DNA from: an uncultured Bacteroidaceae bacterium
GTDB taxonomy: Bacteria; Bacteroidota; Bacteroidia; Bacteroidales; Bacteroidaceae
Direction of reading: 5' to 3'
Length of the DNA stretch: 64,000 bases
Assembly: GCA_905235575.1 (NCBI GenBank)
Contig: CAJOLZ010000005.1
Coordinates: 33,010-97,009 of the forward strand
A program made the translations under genes and the position numbers. Each line of letters opens with the position of its first letter. The stretch's first letter is position 1. Shown in pieces: positions 26,553-36,037 of this stretch. The notes under the pieces were generated by a model, which was given only the letters and a program-made list of their open reading frames with translations, was not told the DNA's origin and ran no database searches.

Positions 26553-28400
26553 ATGTGTGGAATAGTAGGATACATAGGACATAAGAATGCCTATCCGATT
26601 TTGATCAAAGGGCTGAAAAGGCTCGAGTACAGAGGATATGACAGCGCAGGAGTAGCGCTGATCAGCGAAGAGGGAAACCTGAATGTGTATAAAGCAAAGG
26701 GAAAGGTAGCCGACCTCGAAGCGCATTGCCAGGAAAAAGACATCACAGGATATGCCGGAATTGCTCACACACGATGGGCCACACACGGCGAGCCATCCAG
26801 CGCAAACGCCCATCCCCACTATTCAGCATCGGGAAGGCTGGCCCTCATCCACAACGGCATCATCGAAAACTATCTGACACTGAAAGAGAATCTCATCAGC
26901 CGTGGATTCACTTTCAAGAGCGACACAGACACCGAAGTGCTCGTACAGCTTATTGAGCACATCATGCTCAGTAACTCGCTGCCACTGCTCGAAGCCGTTC
27001 AAGTAGCCCTGCACCAAGTCATCGGAGCATACGCCATCGCCATTCTCGACCGTGAGCATCCCGACACCGTCATCTGTGCCCGGCAGAGTTCGCCACTCGT
27101 CGTGGGGCTCGGCAGCGACAATGAATTTTATCTTGCCTCCGATACTAGCCCCATTGCAGAATACACTGACAAGGTCGTTTTCCTGAACGAAGGAGACATC
27201 GCGGTGCTGCAACTGGGTAAGAAATTGCAGGTGGTGAACATGGACAATGTGAAACAACACCCCAAAGTAAAGCAGATAGACGTCACCCTCGGGCAACTCG
27301 AGAAAGGAGGCTACCCGTACTTCATGCTCAAAGAAATCTTTGAGCAGCCTGACTGTCTCCGCAACTGCATGAGAGGACGCATCAACGTAGACGCCGACCG
27401 CATCACCCTCTCAGCCGTAATCGACTATCGCAAGCGACTCATCGAAGCACGCCGTTTCATCATCGTAGCATGCGGCACAAGCTGGCATGCAGGGCTCATC
27501 GGAAAACAACTCATCGAAAATCTCTGTCGAATACCCGTAGAAGTCGAATACGCCTCAGAGTTCCGCTATTGCAATCCCGTGATATATCCCGACGATGTCG
27601 TCATCGCCATATCCCAAAGCGGCGAGACAGCCGACACACTCGCTGCCATCAATCTGGCACACGAGGCAGGTGCCTTCGTCTTCGGTATTTGCAACGCCAT
27701 CGGAGCCAGCATTCCCCGACAGACACAGACCGGTGTTTATATTCACGTCGGTCCAGAAATCGGTGTAGCCTCCACCAAAGCATTCACCGGGCAAGTCACC
27801 GTACTCTCCATGCTGGCACTCTGCCTCGCAGCCGAACGGAAAACCATCTCAGCCGAACAATACAAACAGATGGTCAGCGAACTTACCAAAGTGCCCGAGA
27901 AGATGGAAGAAGCGCTGAAGATAAACAAGCAGATAGAAAAGCTGGCACCCATATTCACCTATGCCAAGAACTGCCTCTATCTGGGACGCGGCTACAACTA
28001 TCCAGTTGCACTCGAAGGCGCACTCAAACTGAAGGAAATAAGCTACATCCACGCCGAAGGATATCCCGCAGCCGAGATGAAGCACGGCCCTATCGCCCTC
28101 ATCGACTCCGAGATGCCTGTCTTCGTGATTGCAACTCGCGACAAGCTCTACGAGAAAGTAATCTCCAACATTCAGGAAGTGCGAGCCCGTGGAGGACGCG
28201 TCACAGCACTTGTCACCAAAGGCGATGAACAGATACGCAAGTTGGCCGACCACGTCATCGAATTGCCCGACACACTGGAATGCTTCCAGCCGCTCGTAGC
28301 CTCCATACCGCTCCAGCTACTGGCCTACCACATAGCTGTCTGCAAAGGAAAAGACGTGGACCGACCCAGGAATCTGGCAAAGAGCGTTACCGTTGAATAA
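26553..28400 (+). CDS. glmS: Glutamine-fructose-6-phosphate aminotransferase
   Basis: Makes glucosamine-6-phosphate for peptidoglycan and lipopolysaccharide. The 615-residue protein starts MCGIVGYIGH, so Cys2 becomes the nucleophile after Met removal. The N-terminal amidotransferase domain is followed by two SIS sugar-isomerase domains (CGTSWHAGLIG, SQSGETADTLAA, EGALKLKEISYIHAEGY) and the conserved C-terminal PRNLAKSVTVE. It begins 1 bp after the PurF-like stop and is followed by asnB. Confidence 0.97.
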   Translation: MCGIVGYIGHKNAYPILIKGLKRLEYRGYDSAGVALISEEGNLNVYKAKGKVADLEAHCQEKDITGYAGIAHTRWATHGEPSSANAHPHYSASGRLALIHNGIIENYLTLKENLISRGFTFKSDTDTEVLVQLIEHIMLSNSLPLLEAVQVALHQVIGAYAIAILDREHPDTVICARQSSPLVVGLGSDNEFYLASDTSPIAEYTDKVVFLNEGDIAVLQLGKKLQVVNMDNVKQHPKVKQIDVTLGQLEKGGYPYFMLKEIFEQPDCLRNCMRGRINVDADRITLSAVIDYRKRLIEARRFIIVACGTSWHAGLIGKQLIENLCRIPVEVEYASEFRYCNPVIYPDDVVIAISQSGETADTLAAINLAHEAGAFVFGICNAIGASIPRQTQTGVYIHVGPEIGVASTKAFTGQVTVLSMLALCLAAERKTISAEQYKQMVSELTKVPEKMEEALKINKQIEKLAPIFTYAKNCLYLGRGYNYPVALEGALKLKEISYIHAEGYPAAEMKHGPIALIDSEMPVFVIATRDKLYEKVISNIQEVRARGGRVTALVTKGDEQIRKLADHVIELPDTLECFQPLVASIPLQLLAYHIAVCKGKDVDRPRNLAKSVTVE

Positions 28401-28423
28401 TTCACAATGCATAATTCATAATT
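28399..28423. repeat. AT-rich AATTATGAATTAT spacer repeat, copy 2 (inverted)
   Basis: Reading on the minus strand gives AATTATGAATTATGC followed by ATTGTGAATT, matching copy 1 at 17320-17354 with a single change. It fills the glmS-asnB gap. Confidence 0.7.
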
Positions 28424-28433
28424 TTATAAAGAT

Positions 28434-30098
28434 ATGTGTGGAATAGTATCAATCCTGAACGTAAAGCAACAGACACCGCAGTTGCGACAGAAAGCACTGC
28501 AGATGAGCAAAAAAATACGTCACCGTGGTCCTGACTGGAGCGGCATCTATTGTGGTGGCTCAGCCATTTTGGCACACGAAAGACTAAGCATCGTGGACCC
28601 CGAATCGGGTGGGCAGCCACTATTCTCGCCCGACCGCAAGCAAGTGCTGGCAGTCAACGGCGAGATATACAACCATCAGGACATACGCCGACGCTATGCC
28701 GGACGCTATGACTTTCAGACAGGCAGCGACTGTGAAGTGATTCTCGCTCTCTATCGCGACAAAGGCATCGACTTCCTTGAGGACCTCAGTGGCATCTTCG
28801 CCTTCGTGCTTTACGACGAGGAGCGTGATGAGTTTCTCGTAGCCCGTGACCCCATCGGCGTCATTCCTCTCTACATTGGGTATGACAGCGACGGAACCGT
28901 CTATGTGGCATCCGAACTGAAAGCCCTCGAAGGACAGTGCGAACGCTATGAGCCCTTCCTCCCCGGTCATTACTACTGGAGTGCAGAGCCCGGCATGAAA
29001 CGCTACTACACTCGCGACTGGATGCAGTTCGATGCGGTCAAGGACAATCCCGCCAGCGTATCTGACATTCACGATGCGCTCGAGAATGCAGTGCGCAGGC
29101 AACTCATGTCCGATGTGCCCTACGGCGTGCTGCTCTCCGGAGGTCTCGACTCATCGGTCATCTCTGCACTCGCAGAGAAATTCTCGGAGATGCGCATCGA
29201 GGACGATGGCCGTACACGAGCCCACTGGCCCCGCCTTCACTCCTTCGCCGTCGGGTTGAAAGGAGCACCCGACCTGGGCAAGGCACGACTCGTGGCCGAC
29301 CATATCGGCACCGTGCATCACGAAATTAACTACACCATTCAGGAAGGACTCGACGCCATCCGTGACGTCATCTACTACATCGAGACCTACGATGTCACCA
29401 CCGTCCGTGCCTCTACACCTATGTACCTCCTCGCCCGTGTCATCAAGTCGATGGGCATCAAGATGGTACTTTCGGGCGAGGGAGCTGACGAAATCTTCGG
29501 CGGTTATCTCTATTTCCACAAGGCACCGTCGGCACAGGCCTTCCACGAAGAGACCGTACGCAAACTCTCCAAGTTGCATCTCTACGACTGTCTCCGCGCC
29601 AACAAGAGCCTCTCGGCGTGGGGTGTTGAGGGCCGCGTACCCTTCCTTGACAAGGAGTTTCTCGACGTAGCCATGCGAACGAATCCCGAAGCCAAGATGT
29701 GTCCCGGCACCACGATGGAGAAGCGCATCGTACGCGAGGCTTTTGCATCCATGCTGCCCCACGAAGTGGCATGGCGACAGAAGGAACAGTTCAGCGACGG
29801 CGTAGGCTACTCATGGATTGACACGCTGAAGCAGATAACCGCAGAAGCTGTCACAGACGAACAGATGGCACATGCTGCCGAACGCTTCCCCATCAATCCG
29901 CCGAAGAACAAGGAGGAGTATTATTACCGCACCATCTTTGCCGAGCATTTCCCCAGCGATTCCGCTGCGCGCAGTGTGCCCAGCGAAGCCAGTGTAGCAT
30001 GCTCCACCGCCATTGCGCTGGAGTGGGACGAAGCTTTCCGCAACATGAACGACCCAAGCGGACGAGCCGTCAAGGGCGTTCACGAGCAGGCATACTGA
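28434..30098 (+). CDS. asnB: Asparagine synthetase B (glutamine-hydrolysing)
   Basis: Makes asparagine from aspartate, ATP and glutamine. The 554-residue protein opens with [10 protein letters not shown] (Cys2 nucleophile), has the amidotransferase motif RGPDWSGIY, and the ATP-pyrophosphatase loop [16 protein letters not shown] at about 232-247, followed by [12 protein letters not shown]. It is the last of four consecutive Ntn-type amidotransferases encoded in this region (gltB on the other strand, then the PurF-like gene, glmS, asnB). An inverted repeat 22 bp beyond the stop may end the transcript. Confidence 0.97.
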   Translation: MCGIVSILNVKQQTPQLRQKALQMSKKIRHRGPDWSGIYCGGSAILAHERLSIVDPESGGQPLFSPDRKQVLAVNGEIYNHQDIRRRYAGRYDFQTGSDCEVILALYRDKGIDFLEDLSGIFAFVLYDEERDEFLVARDPIGVIPLYIGYDSDGTVYVASELKALEGQCERYEPFLPGHYYWSAEPGMKRYYTRDWMQFDAVKDNPASVSDIHDALENAVRRQLMSDVPYGVLLSGGLDSSVISALAEKFSEMRIEDDGRTRAHWPRLHSFAVGLKGAPDLGKARLVADHIGTVHHEINYTIQEGLDAIRDVIYYIETYDVTTVRASTPMYLLARVIKSMGIKMVLSGEGADEIFGGYLYFHKAPSAQAFHEETVRKLSKLHLYDCLRANKSLSAWGVEGRVPFLDKEFLDVAMRTNPEAKMCPGTTMEKRIVREAFASMLPHEVAWRQKEQFSDGVGYSWIDTLKQITAEAVTDEQMAHAAERFPINPPKNKEEYYYRTIFAEHFPSDSAARSVPSEASVACSTAIALEWDEAFRNMNDPSGRAVKGVHEQAY

Positions 30099-30119
30099 CA
30101 TACGTTTTTACAAATCCCT

Positions 30120-30157
30120 TTGCGCCGTGCACCGTTTCATATCGGTGTGCGGCGCAA
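30120..30157 (+). terminator. Long imperfect hairpin between asnB and ruvC
   Basis: TTGCGCCGTGCACCG and CGGTGTGCGGCGCAA pair over 15 positions with two mismatches around an eight-base loop. Only a short, broken T-rich tract follows, so it may be a weak terminator of the nitrogen operon or a leader structure upstream of ruvC. Confidence 0.5.
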
Positions 30158-30213
30158 CTATTTATGTCATTTCCTTTGTTATTCGCCCGATTCTTCGTAA
30201 TTTCGCCTCGCGA

Positions 30214-30768
30214 ATGGAGAAGATAATTTTAGGCATCGACCCGGGCACCACGCTGATGGGCTATGGTGTACTACGGATAGTCGACCGCAAGGCCGAAGTG
30301 CTGGCGATGGGTGTCATCGACCTGCGTCGCTACGCCGACCACTATCTGAAACTGGGCCGCATCTTCGAACGCGTGTCGGGCATCATCGAGGCCTATCTGC
30401 CCGACGAAATGGCCATCGAAGCGCCCTTTTTCGGCAAGAACGTGCAGAGCATGCTCAAGCTGGGGCGAGCACAAGGCGTGGCCATGGCGGCGGCCATCAG
30501 CCGGCAGGTGCCCATCACCGAATACGCTCCCATGAAAATCAAAATGGCCATCACAGGCAATGGCAATGCCAGCAAGGAACAGGTGGCATTCATGTTGCAG
30601 AAGATGCTGCACCTCGACCAGGAGGAAATGGGACGCTATCTTGATGCTTCCGATGCGCTGGGCGCCGCCTATTGCCATTTTCTCCAGATGGGCCGACCGA
30701 CCACAGACCGCAAGTACAACAGTTGGAAGGATTTTGCCAACAAGAATGCGGACAGGATTAAACATTAG
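30214..30768 (+). CDS. ruvC: Holliday junction endonuclease
   Basis: Resolves Holliday junctions during recombinational repair, as a dimer. The 184-residue protein shows the catalytic acidic residues in [12 protein letters not shown] (Asp7 region), [10 protein letters not shown] and [14 protein letters not shown]. The start [13 protein letters not shown] at 30214 is chosen over an ATG 87 bases upstream that would add a non-family extension through the asnB hairpin. Gap to the next gene is 26 bp. RecR, another recombination protein, lies separately at 50633. Confidence 0.93.
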   Translation: MEKIILGIDPGTTLMGYGVLRIVDRKAEVLAMGVIDLRRYADHYLKLGRIFERVSGIIEAYLPDEMAIEAPFFGKNVQSMLKLGRAQGVAMAAAISRQVPITEYAPMKIKMAITGNGNASKEQVAFMLQKMLHLDQEEMGRYLDASDALGAAYCHFLQMGRPTTDRKYNSWKDFANKNADRIKH

Positions 30769-30794
30769 AACCCCCATTTTTATTTTCCCGACAC

Positions 30795-32216
30795 GTGAGA
30801 ATTAGCATACACAACGGTGTTCCGCGCCATCCCGACTGGCGAATGGCCGAACCCATCAATCTGGAGATTAACGATGGCGAACAACTGGCCATCGTGGGCG
30901 ACAATGCTGCAGGAAAGACGCGACTGGTGGAGATTCTCACCGGCCACTATCCCCTACTCCTCACCGAGGTGCAGTATGACTTCGGGCCGGCCGAGCGGCG
31001 GCTGGTGAGCGAAAACGTGAAGTATATCACCTTTCGCGACTCGTATGGCGAGGGCGACCGCACCTATTATCATCAGCAGCGATGGAACCAGCATGACATC
31101 GGGCCGGACATGCCCACACCGCGCTCAATTCTGGGCGAGAACCTGGCCGACTTCCAATCGACAGCCTCCGGAACGGGGCTTTTCCGCGATGAACTGCTCG
31201 ACAAGCCCATCGTCACCCTGAGCAGCGGCGAACTGAGGCGCTTCCAACTGGCACGTGCGCTGTCTCACCGCCCCCGCGTGATGATTCTCGACAATCCCTT
31301 CATCGGCCTCGATGCCTCCACCCGCGACCAGCTGCGGATGCTGTTGGGCCGACTGACCCAGGACACAGGGCTGCTGCTCATTCTGGTGCTGAGCCGTCCC
31401 GACGAAGTGCCCGATTTCGTCACACACATACTGCCCGTAGAGGGCCTGCGACTGCTGCCAAAGCTGACACGCGAAGAGTTCTTCCGCCAATATGAGACCG
31501 AGAGCGGCCCCGTCCTGCACGACAGAAGTACCGATCAGGTTTCACCGACGGGGAACGAAATCATACGTCTGAACCACGTGAGCATCCGATATGGCGAGCG
31601 AACGATTCTGCGCGACCTCTGCTGGACTGTCCGCGAGGGTGAGCGATGGGCGCTGACGGGCGAGAATGGTTCCGGAAAGAGTACCCTGCTCAGTCTGGTC
31701 TGTGCCGACAATCCGCAGTCCTATGCCTGCGACATACGGCTCTTCGGGCGCCAGCGCGGCACGGGCGAGAGCATCTGGGACATCAAGCGCCACATCGGAT
31801 ACGTCAGCCCCGAGATGCACCGGGCATACCAGCGAGATATGCCTGCGGTGGACATCGTGGCCAGCGGGCTCAGCGACTCGGTGGGGCTCTACGTGCGGCC
31901 GCGTCCCGAACAGCGCACACAGTGCCTGCAATGGATGAAACGCTTCGGCATAGAACACCTGGCCGAGCGCACGTTCCTGCGACTGAGCAGCGGCGAACAG
32001 CGTCTGTGTCTGCTGGTGCGCGCCTTCGTGAAAGACCCGCGACTGCTCATCCTCGACGAGCCCCTGCATGGCCTCGACCTGAACCGACGCAGGCACGTGA
32101 GACAGATTATCGAGGACTTCGCCACACAGGAAGGAAAAACGCTCGTGATGGTCTCGCACTACGCCGAGGAACTGCCGCCATGCATCACACATCACCTGCG
32201 GCTGGAGCGCAACTGA
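30795..32216 (+). CDS. Double ATP-binding cassette protein, ModF-like
   Basis: A soluble 473-residue protein with two complete ABC ATPase domains and no membrane segments. Domain 1 has GDNAAGKTRL, LSSGELRRFQLARAL and VMILDNPFIGLDA; domain 2 has GENGSGKSTLL, LSSGEQRLCLLVRAF and LLILDEPLHGLDL. This layout resembles ModF/PhrA-type proteins of unclear role. The frame opens with a GTG at 30795 (MRISIHNGVPRHPDW), needed for the first beta-strand of domain 1; an in-frame ATG at 30843 would truncate it. It follows ruvC by 26 bp. No permease gene is near. Confidence 0.85.
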   Translation: MRISIHNGVPRHPDWRMAEPINLEINDGEQLAIVGDNAAGKTRLVEILTGHYPLLLTEVQYDFGPAERRLVSENVKYITFRDSYGEGDRTYYHQQRWNQHDIGPDMPTPRSILGENLADFQSTASGTGLFRDELLDKPIVTLSSGELRRFQLARALSHRPRVMILDNPFIGLDASTRDQLRMLLGRLTQDTGLLLILVLSRPDEVPDFVTHILPVEGLRLLPKLTREEFFRQYETESGPVLHDRSTDQVSPTGNEIIRLNHVSIRYGERTILRDLCWTVREGERWALTGENGSGKSTLLSLVCADNPQSYACDIRLFGRQRGTGESIWDIKRHIGYVSPEMHRAYQRDMPAVDIVASGLSDSVGLYVRPRPEQRTQCLQWMKRFGIEHLAERTFLRLSSGEQRLCLLVRAFVKDPRLLILDEPLHGLDLNRRRHVRQIIEDFATQEGKTLVMVSHYAEELPPCITHHLRLERN

Positions 32217-32280
32217 CGGGAAATAATCGTTACAATTTTCTTTTCGACATTCGGCACAGAAAAGTTTTTTCAATGTCGAA

Positions 32281-32336
32281 GCATGTTGCGCAGCCTGACG
32301 CACCGTGTTGCGACGGGCGTCGCACCACGGTGCGTC
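32281..32336. repeat. 22-bp palindromic repeat cluster F
   Basis: A degenerate first unit (GCATGTTGCGCAGCCTGAC, 19 bp), one full unit with the core GCACCGTGTTGC, and a closing half unit GCACCACGGTGCG. It lies 65 bp after the ABC gene and about 55 bp before the second repeat module. Confidence 0.85.
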
Positions 32337-32389
32337 GCTGAGAGAAGCGCGTTTCGGCAACAATTTCGGAGGAACAGCAAGGAAAACGC

Positions 32390-32493
32390 AAAATTTTCGA
32401 CTATTGAAAATCAGACGCTTATATTTGCCGATTATTCAGTTCTTCACCTCAACGAAGCGAAGGCCACCGATTCTCACATTTCCTCACGTCACT
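32390..32493. repeat. Second intergenic repeat module, copy 1
   Basis: Starts AAAATTTTCGACTATTGA, continues AATCAG, and ends with GATTCTCACATTTCCTCAC. The same blocks in the same order are found at 45690-45792. Both copies lie about 30-60 bp downstream of a 22-bp repeat cluster. The module has no clear hairpin or reading frame. Confidence 0.6.
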
Positions 32494-32577
32494 TTTCGAC
32501 ACCCCTTGCATCAGGGCGAAAGACCACACATGACTATTTCATGACACGCAGACGTGCTGAGCGTTGCTCAAAGGTAC
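32494..32577. other. Gene-free remainder of the 32217-32656 gap
   Basis: Between the repeat module and the hisH promoter there is no gene, hairpin or motif that I can support. Confidence 0.5.
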
Positions 32578-32640
32578 TTTCGCGCGAGAAAATCAAAACA
32601 AGTTTTGTTTTTCTGCTCACTTAATCGTAACTTTGCAGCC
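32578..32640 (+). promoter_or_regulatory. Promoter of the hisH operon, conserved extended type
   Basis: TTTG at 32604-32607 and TAACTTTG at 32628-32635, spacer 20 bp. The flanks are nearly identical to the slyD promoter at 62411-62467 over more than 50 bp, including CAAAACAAGTTTTG, an inverted repeat over the -33 element. Transcription should begin near 32640, giving a leader of about 17 bases. Confidence 0.75.
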
Positions 32641-32656
32641 GCTAAGAGAATACATA

Positions 32657-33247
32657 ATGAAAGTAGCCGTTGTAAAATACAATGCCGGAAACATCTATTC
32701 GGTGGTGCGCGCCCTGCAGCGAATGGGGGTCGAACCGGTGCTCACCGACGATGCCCGGACACTGCAGCAGGCCGACCGCGTGCTCTTCCCGGGACAGGGC
32801 GAGGCCAGCACGGCCATGCAATATCTGCGCGAGCGGGGGCTCGACAACGTGATTCGCCAACTGACACAACCCGTGCTGGGCATCTGCATCGGCCAGCAGC
32901 TGATGTGCAGCCACTCGGAGGAGGGCGACACAGACTGTCTGGGAATCTTCGACGTGCCCGTGGTGCGCTTCCAGCCGCTGCGCCACGAGGACAAAGTGCC
33001 GCACATGGGATGGAACCAGCTGGAGAAACTCGCCTCACCTCTCTTCGAAGGCATCGGTGAGGGAGCCTACGTCTATTTCGTACACAGCTACTACGTGCCC
33101 GTCTGCCCTGAGGCCATCGCCACCACCAACTACGCGCAGACCTTCAGCTCCGCCCTGCACAAGGACAATTTCTATGCCACACAGTTCCATCCCGAAAAGA
33201 GCGGAAGCGTGGGCGAAAAAATACTACAGAACTTCCTGAAACTATGA
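32657..33247 (+). CDS. hisH: Imidazole glycerol phosphate synthase, glutaminase subunit
   Basis: Releases ammonia from glutamine for HisF in step five of histidine synthesis. The 196-residue class I amidotransferase has the nucleophile Cys in [10 protein letters not shown] and the His/Glu pair in FHPEKSG. The start at 32657 ([13 protein letters not shown]) is chosen because the longer frame runs through the promoter. It overlaps hisA by four bases. Confidence 0.96.
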   Translation: MKVAVVKYNAGNIYSVVRALQRMGVEPVLTDDARTLQQADRVLFPGQGEASTAMQYLRERGLDNVIRQLTQPVLGICIGQQLMCSHSEEGDTDCLGIFDVPVVRFQPLRHEDKVPHMGWNQLEKLASPLFEGIGEGAYVYFVHSYYVPVCPEAIATTNYAQTFSSALHKDNFYATQFHPEKSGSVGEKILQNFLKL

Positions 33248-33963
33248 TAGAACTGATTCCAGCCATAGACCTCATCGATGGAAAATGTGTCCGTCTGACA
33301 AAAGGCGACTACGAGACGAAGAAAGTCTACGCCGACGACCCCGTGGCCATGGCCAAGGAGTTCGAGCAGATGGGGTTCAAGAGGCTGCACGTGGTGGACC
33401 TGGACGGAGCCAAGAGCCACCATGTGGTGAACGACCAAGTGTTGCGCAACATCACTCGGGCTACTCGCCTGACGGTGGACTTCGGCGGCGGCGTGATGCA
33501 GTGCGCCTTCGATGCCGGTGCAGCCATGGTGACGGTGGGCAGCATAGCCGTAACACAGCCCGAAACATTCCTGCGATGGCTCGGGACATACGGCCCCGAA
33601 CGCCTCATACTGGGAGCCGACGTGCGCAACGGTATGATAAGCATCAACGGATGGCAGGAGCAGAGCCAGCAGAAGCTCACCGATTTTCTGGCCACCTACA
33701 TCGCAGCAGGCACCTGCAACGTGCTCTGCACCGAAATAAGTCGCGACGGGATGCTGCAGGGACCGGCACTGGAACTCTATCGCGAAGTGATGAAGGCTCA
33801 TCCCAAATGTCACCTGATTGCCAGCGGAGGCGTTTCGGGAATCGACGACATACTGCAACTGCAGGCAGCTGGCATACCGGCAGTCGTGTTCGGGAAAGCC
33901 ATATACGAAGGTCGCATCGACCTGCACACACTGCTGGACACCATAAAGAGAAACGAATGTTAG
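33244..33963 (+). CDS. hisA: ProFAR isomerase (phosphoribosylformimino-5-aminoimidazole carboxamide ribotide isomerase)
   Basis: A 239-residue TIM barrel catalysing the Amadori rearrangement of step four of histidine synthesis. The catalytic Asp pair is visible in [13 protein letters not shown] (Asp8) and TEISRDGML. It overlaps hisH by four bases at its start and hisF by seven at its end, indicating tight translational coupling. Confidence 0.96.
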   Translation: MIELIPAIDLIDGKCVRLTKGDYETKKVYADDPVAMAKEFEQMGFKRLHVVDLDGAKSHHVVNDQVLRNITRATRLTVDFGGGVMQCAFDAGAAMVTVGSIAVTQPETFLRWLGTYGPERLILGADVRNGMISINGWQEQSQQKLTDFLATYIAAGTCNVLCTEISRDGMLQGPALELYREVMKAHPKCHLIASGGVSGIDDILQLQAAGIPAVVFGKAIYEGRIDLHTLLDTIKRNEC

Positions 33964-34715
33964 CAAAACGCATCATACCCTGTCTGGATGTCAAGGACGG
34001 ACAGACTGTCAAAGGCACCAACTTCGTAAACCTGCGGCAGGCAGGCGATCCCGTGGAACTGGGACGCATCTACAGCGAGCAAGGCGCCGACGAGCTGGTG
34101 TTTCTGGACATCACCGCCAGCCACGAAGGACGCAAGACCTTCGGCGAGATGGTGCGCCGCGTGGCGGCAGAACTGACCATCCCGTTCACGGTAGGCGGAG
34201 GCATCAGCGAACTACGCGACGTGGAGCGGATGCTGAACGCCGGAGCCGACAAGGTGAGCATCAACAGTGCCGCCCTCCATCGGCCCGACTTGATAAACGA
34301 AATCGTACGGAACTTCGGAAGTCAGGTGTGCGTGGTGGCCATCGACGCACGTCTCGATGCAAGGGGATGGACCTGCTACCTGAACGGAGGACGCATCGCC
34401 ACACAGCGCGGCCTCTTCGAATGGGCTCGCGAAGCCAACGACCGCGGCGCAGGAGAAATTCTCTTCACCAGCATGAACCACGACGGAGTGAAGACCGGAT
34501 TTGCCAACGAAGCCCTGGCACAACTGGCCAGCGAACTATCCATTCCCGTGATAGCCTCAGGAGGAGCAGGAGCCAAGGAACATTTCCGCGATGCCTTCAC
34601 CCTGGGACACGCCGATGCCGCACTGGCCGCCAGCGTCTTCCACTTCGGAGAAATAAAGATTGAAGAACTGAAACAATACCTGGCGCAGGAAGGAATCAGC
34701 GTCAGGAGACAATAA
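33957..34715 (+). CDS. hisF: Imidazole glycerol phosphate synthase, cyclase subunit
   Basis: Uses HisH-derived ammonia to form imidazole glycerol phosphate and AICAR. The 252-residue TIM barrel has the catalytic residues in [15 protein letters not shown] and [11 protein letters not shown]. The ATG at 33957 lies inside the hisA end. A much longer open frame through hisA is a shadow. Confidence 0.96.
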   Translation: MLAKRIIPCLDVKDGQTVKGTNFVNLRQAGDPVELGRIYSEQGADELVFLDITASHEGRKTFGEMVRRVAAELTIPFTVGGGISELRDVERMLNAGADKVSINSAALHRPDLINEIVRNFGSQVCVVAIDARLDARGWTCYLNGGRIATQRGLFEWAREANDRGAGEILFTSMNHDGVKTGFANEALAQLASELSIPVIASGGAGAKEHFRDAFTLGHADAALAASVFHFGEIKIEELKQYLAQEGISVRRQ

Positions 34716-34728
34716 AAAGAAAGACATC

Positions 34729-35343
34729 ATGAAGATAGACTTCGAAAAGTGCGGCGGGCTGGTGCCTGCCATCATCCAAGATGCCGACACGAAACAAGTG
34801 CTGATGCTCGGCTACATGAACCAGGAAGCCTTCGACCGCACACTCGAGACAAAACTGGTAACCTTCTGGAGCCGCAGCCGGAAATGTCTGTGGACCAAAG
34901 GAGAGACAAGCGGCAACGTGCTCCATCTGGTGGACATCAAGAACGACTGCGACGGCGACACACTGTTGGTGCGCGTTCATCCCGAGGGTCCTACCTGCCA
35001 CACCGGCACAGATACCTGCTGGGGCGAACGCAACGAGCGCAATCCACTGCTCTTCCTTTCGGAACTGAGCGACTTCATCGAGAAGCGTCACAGCGAGATG
35101 CCCGAAGGAAGCTACACGACATCGCTATTCCGCGACGGACTGAACAGGATGGCACAGAAAGTGGGCGAAGAAGCACTCGAACTGGTCATCGAGGCCACCA
35201 ACGGCACCAACGAACGCCTGCTCTACGAAGGCTCCGACATGCTCTACCACCTCATCGTCCTCCTCACCAGCAAGGGACTCCGCATCGAACAGATGGCATC
35301 CGAACTGCAGGAACGACACAACCCCGGATGGAAGAAACATTGA
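34729..35343 (+). CDS. hisIE: Bifunctional phosphoribosyl-AMP cyclohydrolase / phosphoribosyl-ATP pyrophosphatase
   Basis: Performs steps two and three of histidine synthesis. In 204 residues the N-terminal HisI domain (metal motif [10 protein letters not shown]) is fused to a C-terminal HisE domain ([16 protein letters not shown]). It follows hisF by 13 bp and ftsE begins 4 bp after it. With hisH, hisA and hisF it forms the second half of the histidine pathway; hisGDCB are 16 kb away on the other strand. Confidence 0.96.
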   Translation: MKIDFEKCGGLVPAIIQDADTKQVLMLGYMNQEAFDRTLETKLVTFWSRSRKCLWTKGETSGNVLHLVDIKNDCDGDTLLVRVHPEGPTCHTGTDTCWGERNERNPLLFLSELSDFIEKRHSEMPEGSYTTSLFRDGLNRMAQKVGEEALELVIEATNGTNERLLYEGSDMLYHLIVLLTSKGLRIEQMASELQERHNPGWKKH

Positions 35344-35347
35344 CGAC

Positions 35348-36010
35348 ATGATTATCGAATACAAAAACATACAGATAAGACGCGGAGAATATCTGGTGCT
35401 GAACGATGTCAACCTGCAAGTCGAGCAGGGTGAGATGGTCTATCTGATGGGAGCCGTCGGCTCGGGAAAGACATCGCTTCTGAAATCCTTCTACGGAGAA
35501 ATTCCCTGCGAAGGCGAGCAAGCCGATGTCCTGGGTTTCGACCTTCTCCACCTCAAGACCAGCCGCCAGCCATCGTTACGTCGCCAACTGGGAATTGTCT
35601 TTCAAGACTTCCGCTTGATGCCCGACCGCACCGTCTTCGAAAATCTCGATTTCGTGCTGCGAGCCACCGACTGGAAGAATCTCTCACATCGCGAGGAGCG
35701 AATCCACGAAGTGCTGCAGATGGTGCGCCTCGAAGACACCATCAACCGCCCCACCTATGAACTGTCGGGAGGCGAACAGCAGCGAATCGGCATTGCACGC
35801 GCCCTGCTGAACAAGCCCAAACTCATTCTGGCAGACGAGCCCACAGGCAACCTCGACCCGGAGAACGGCGAGCTAATCCTCGCCATCCTCGACGAGATAC
35901 GCCGACAGGAGGGAGCCACCATCATACTCTCCACCCACAATCCACTCTGGCCACAATACTTCCCCGGGACAGTATTCCAGTGCGCCGACCACATCATCAA
36001 AGAAATATAA
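35348..36010 (+). CDS. ftsE: Cell-division ABC ATPase FtsE
   Basis: A 220-residue ABC ATPase with GAVGSGKTSLL (Walker A), LSGGEQQRIGIARALL (signature) and LILADEPTGNLD (Walker B). Size and the opening IIEYKNIQIRRGEYLVLNDV match FtsE, which with the membrane protein FtsX controls septal peptidoglycan hydrolysis. No ftsX is nearby. It is transcriptionally locked between hisIE (4 bp) and lysC (27 bp). A LolD-type ATPase is the main alternative. Confidence 0.8.
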   Translation: MIIEYKNIQIRRGEYLVLNDVNLQVEQGEMVYLMGAVGSGKTSLLKSFYGEIPCEGEQADVLGFDLLHLKTSRQPSLRRQLGIVFQDFRLMPDRTVFENLDFVLRATDWKNLSHREERIHEVLQMVRLEDTINRPTYELSGGEQQRIGIARALLNKPKLILADEPTGNLDPENGELILAILDEIRRQEGATIILSTHNPLWPQYFPGTVFQCADHIIKEI

Positions 36011-36037
36011 ACACCCCTCAAAAAACATAGACCCCAA

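Noticed and set aside
33285-33956. Long extension of hisF through hisA in another frame
   Set aside because: It is a shadow of his[12 protein letters not shown] at 33957 is the family start.
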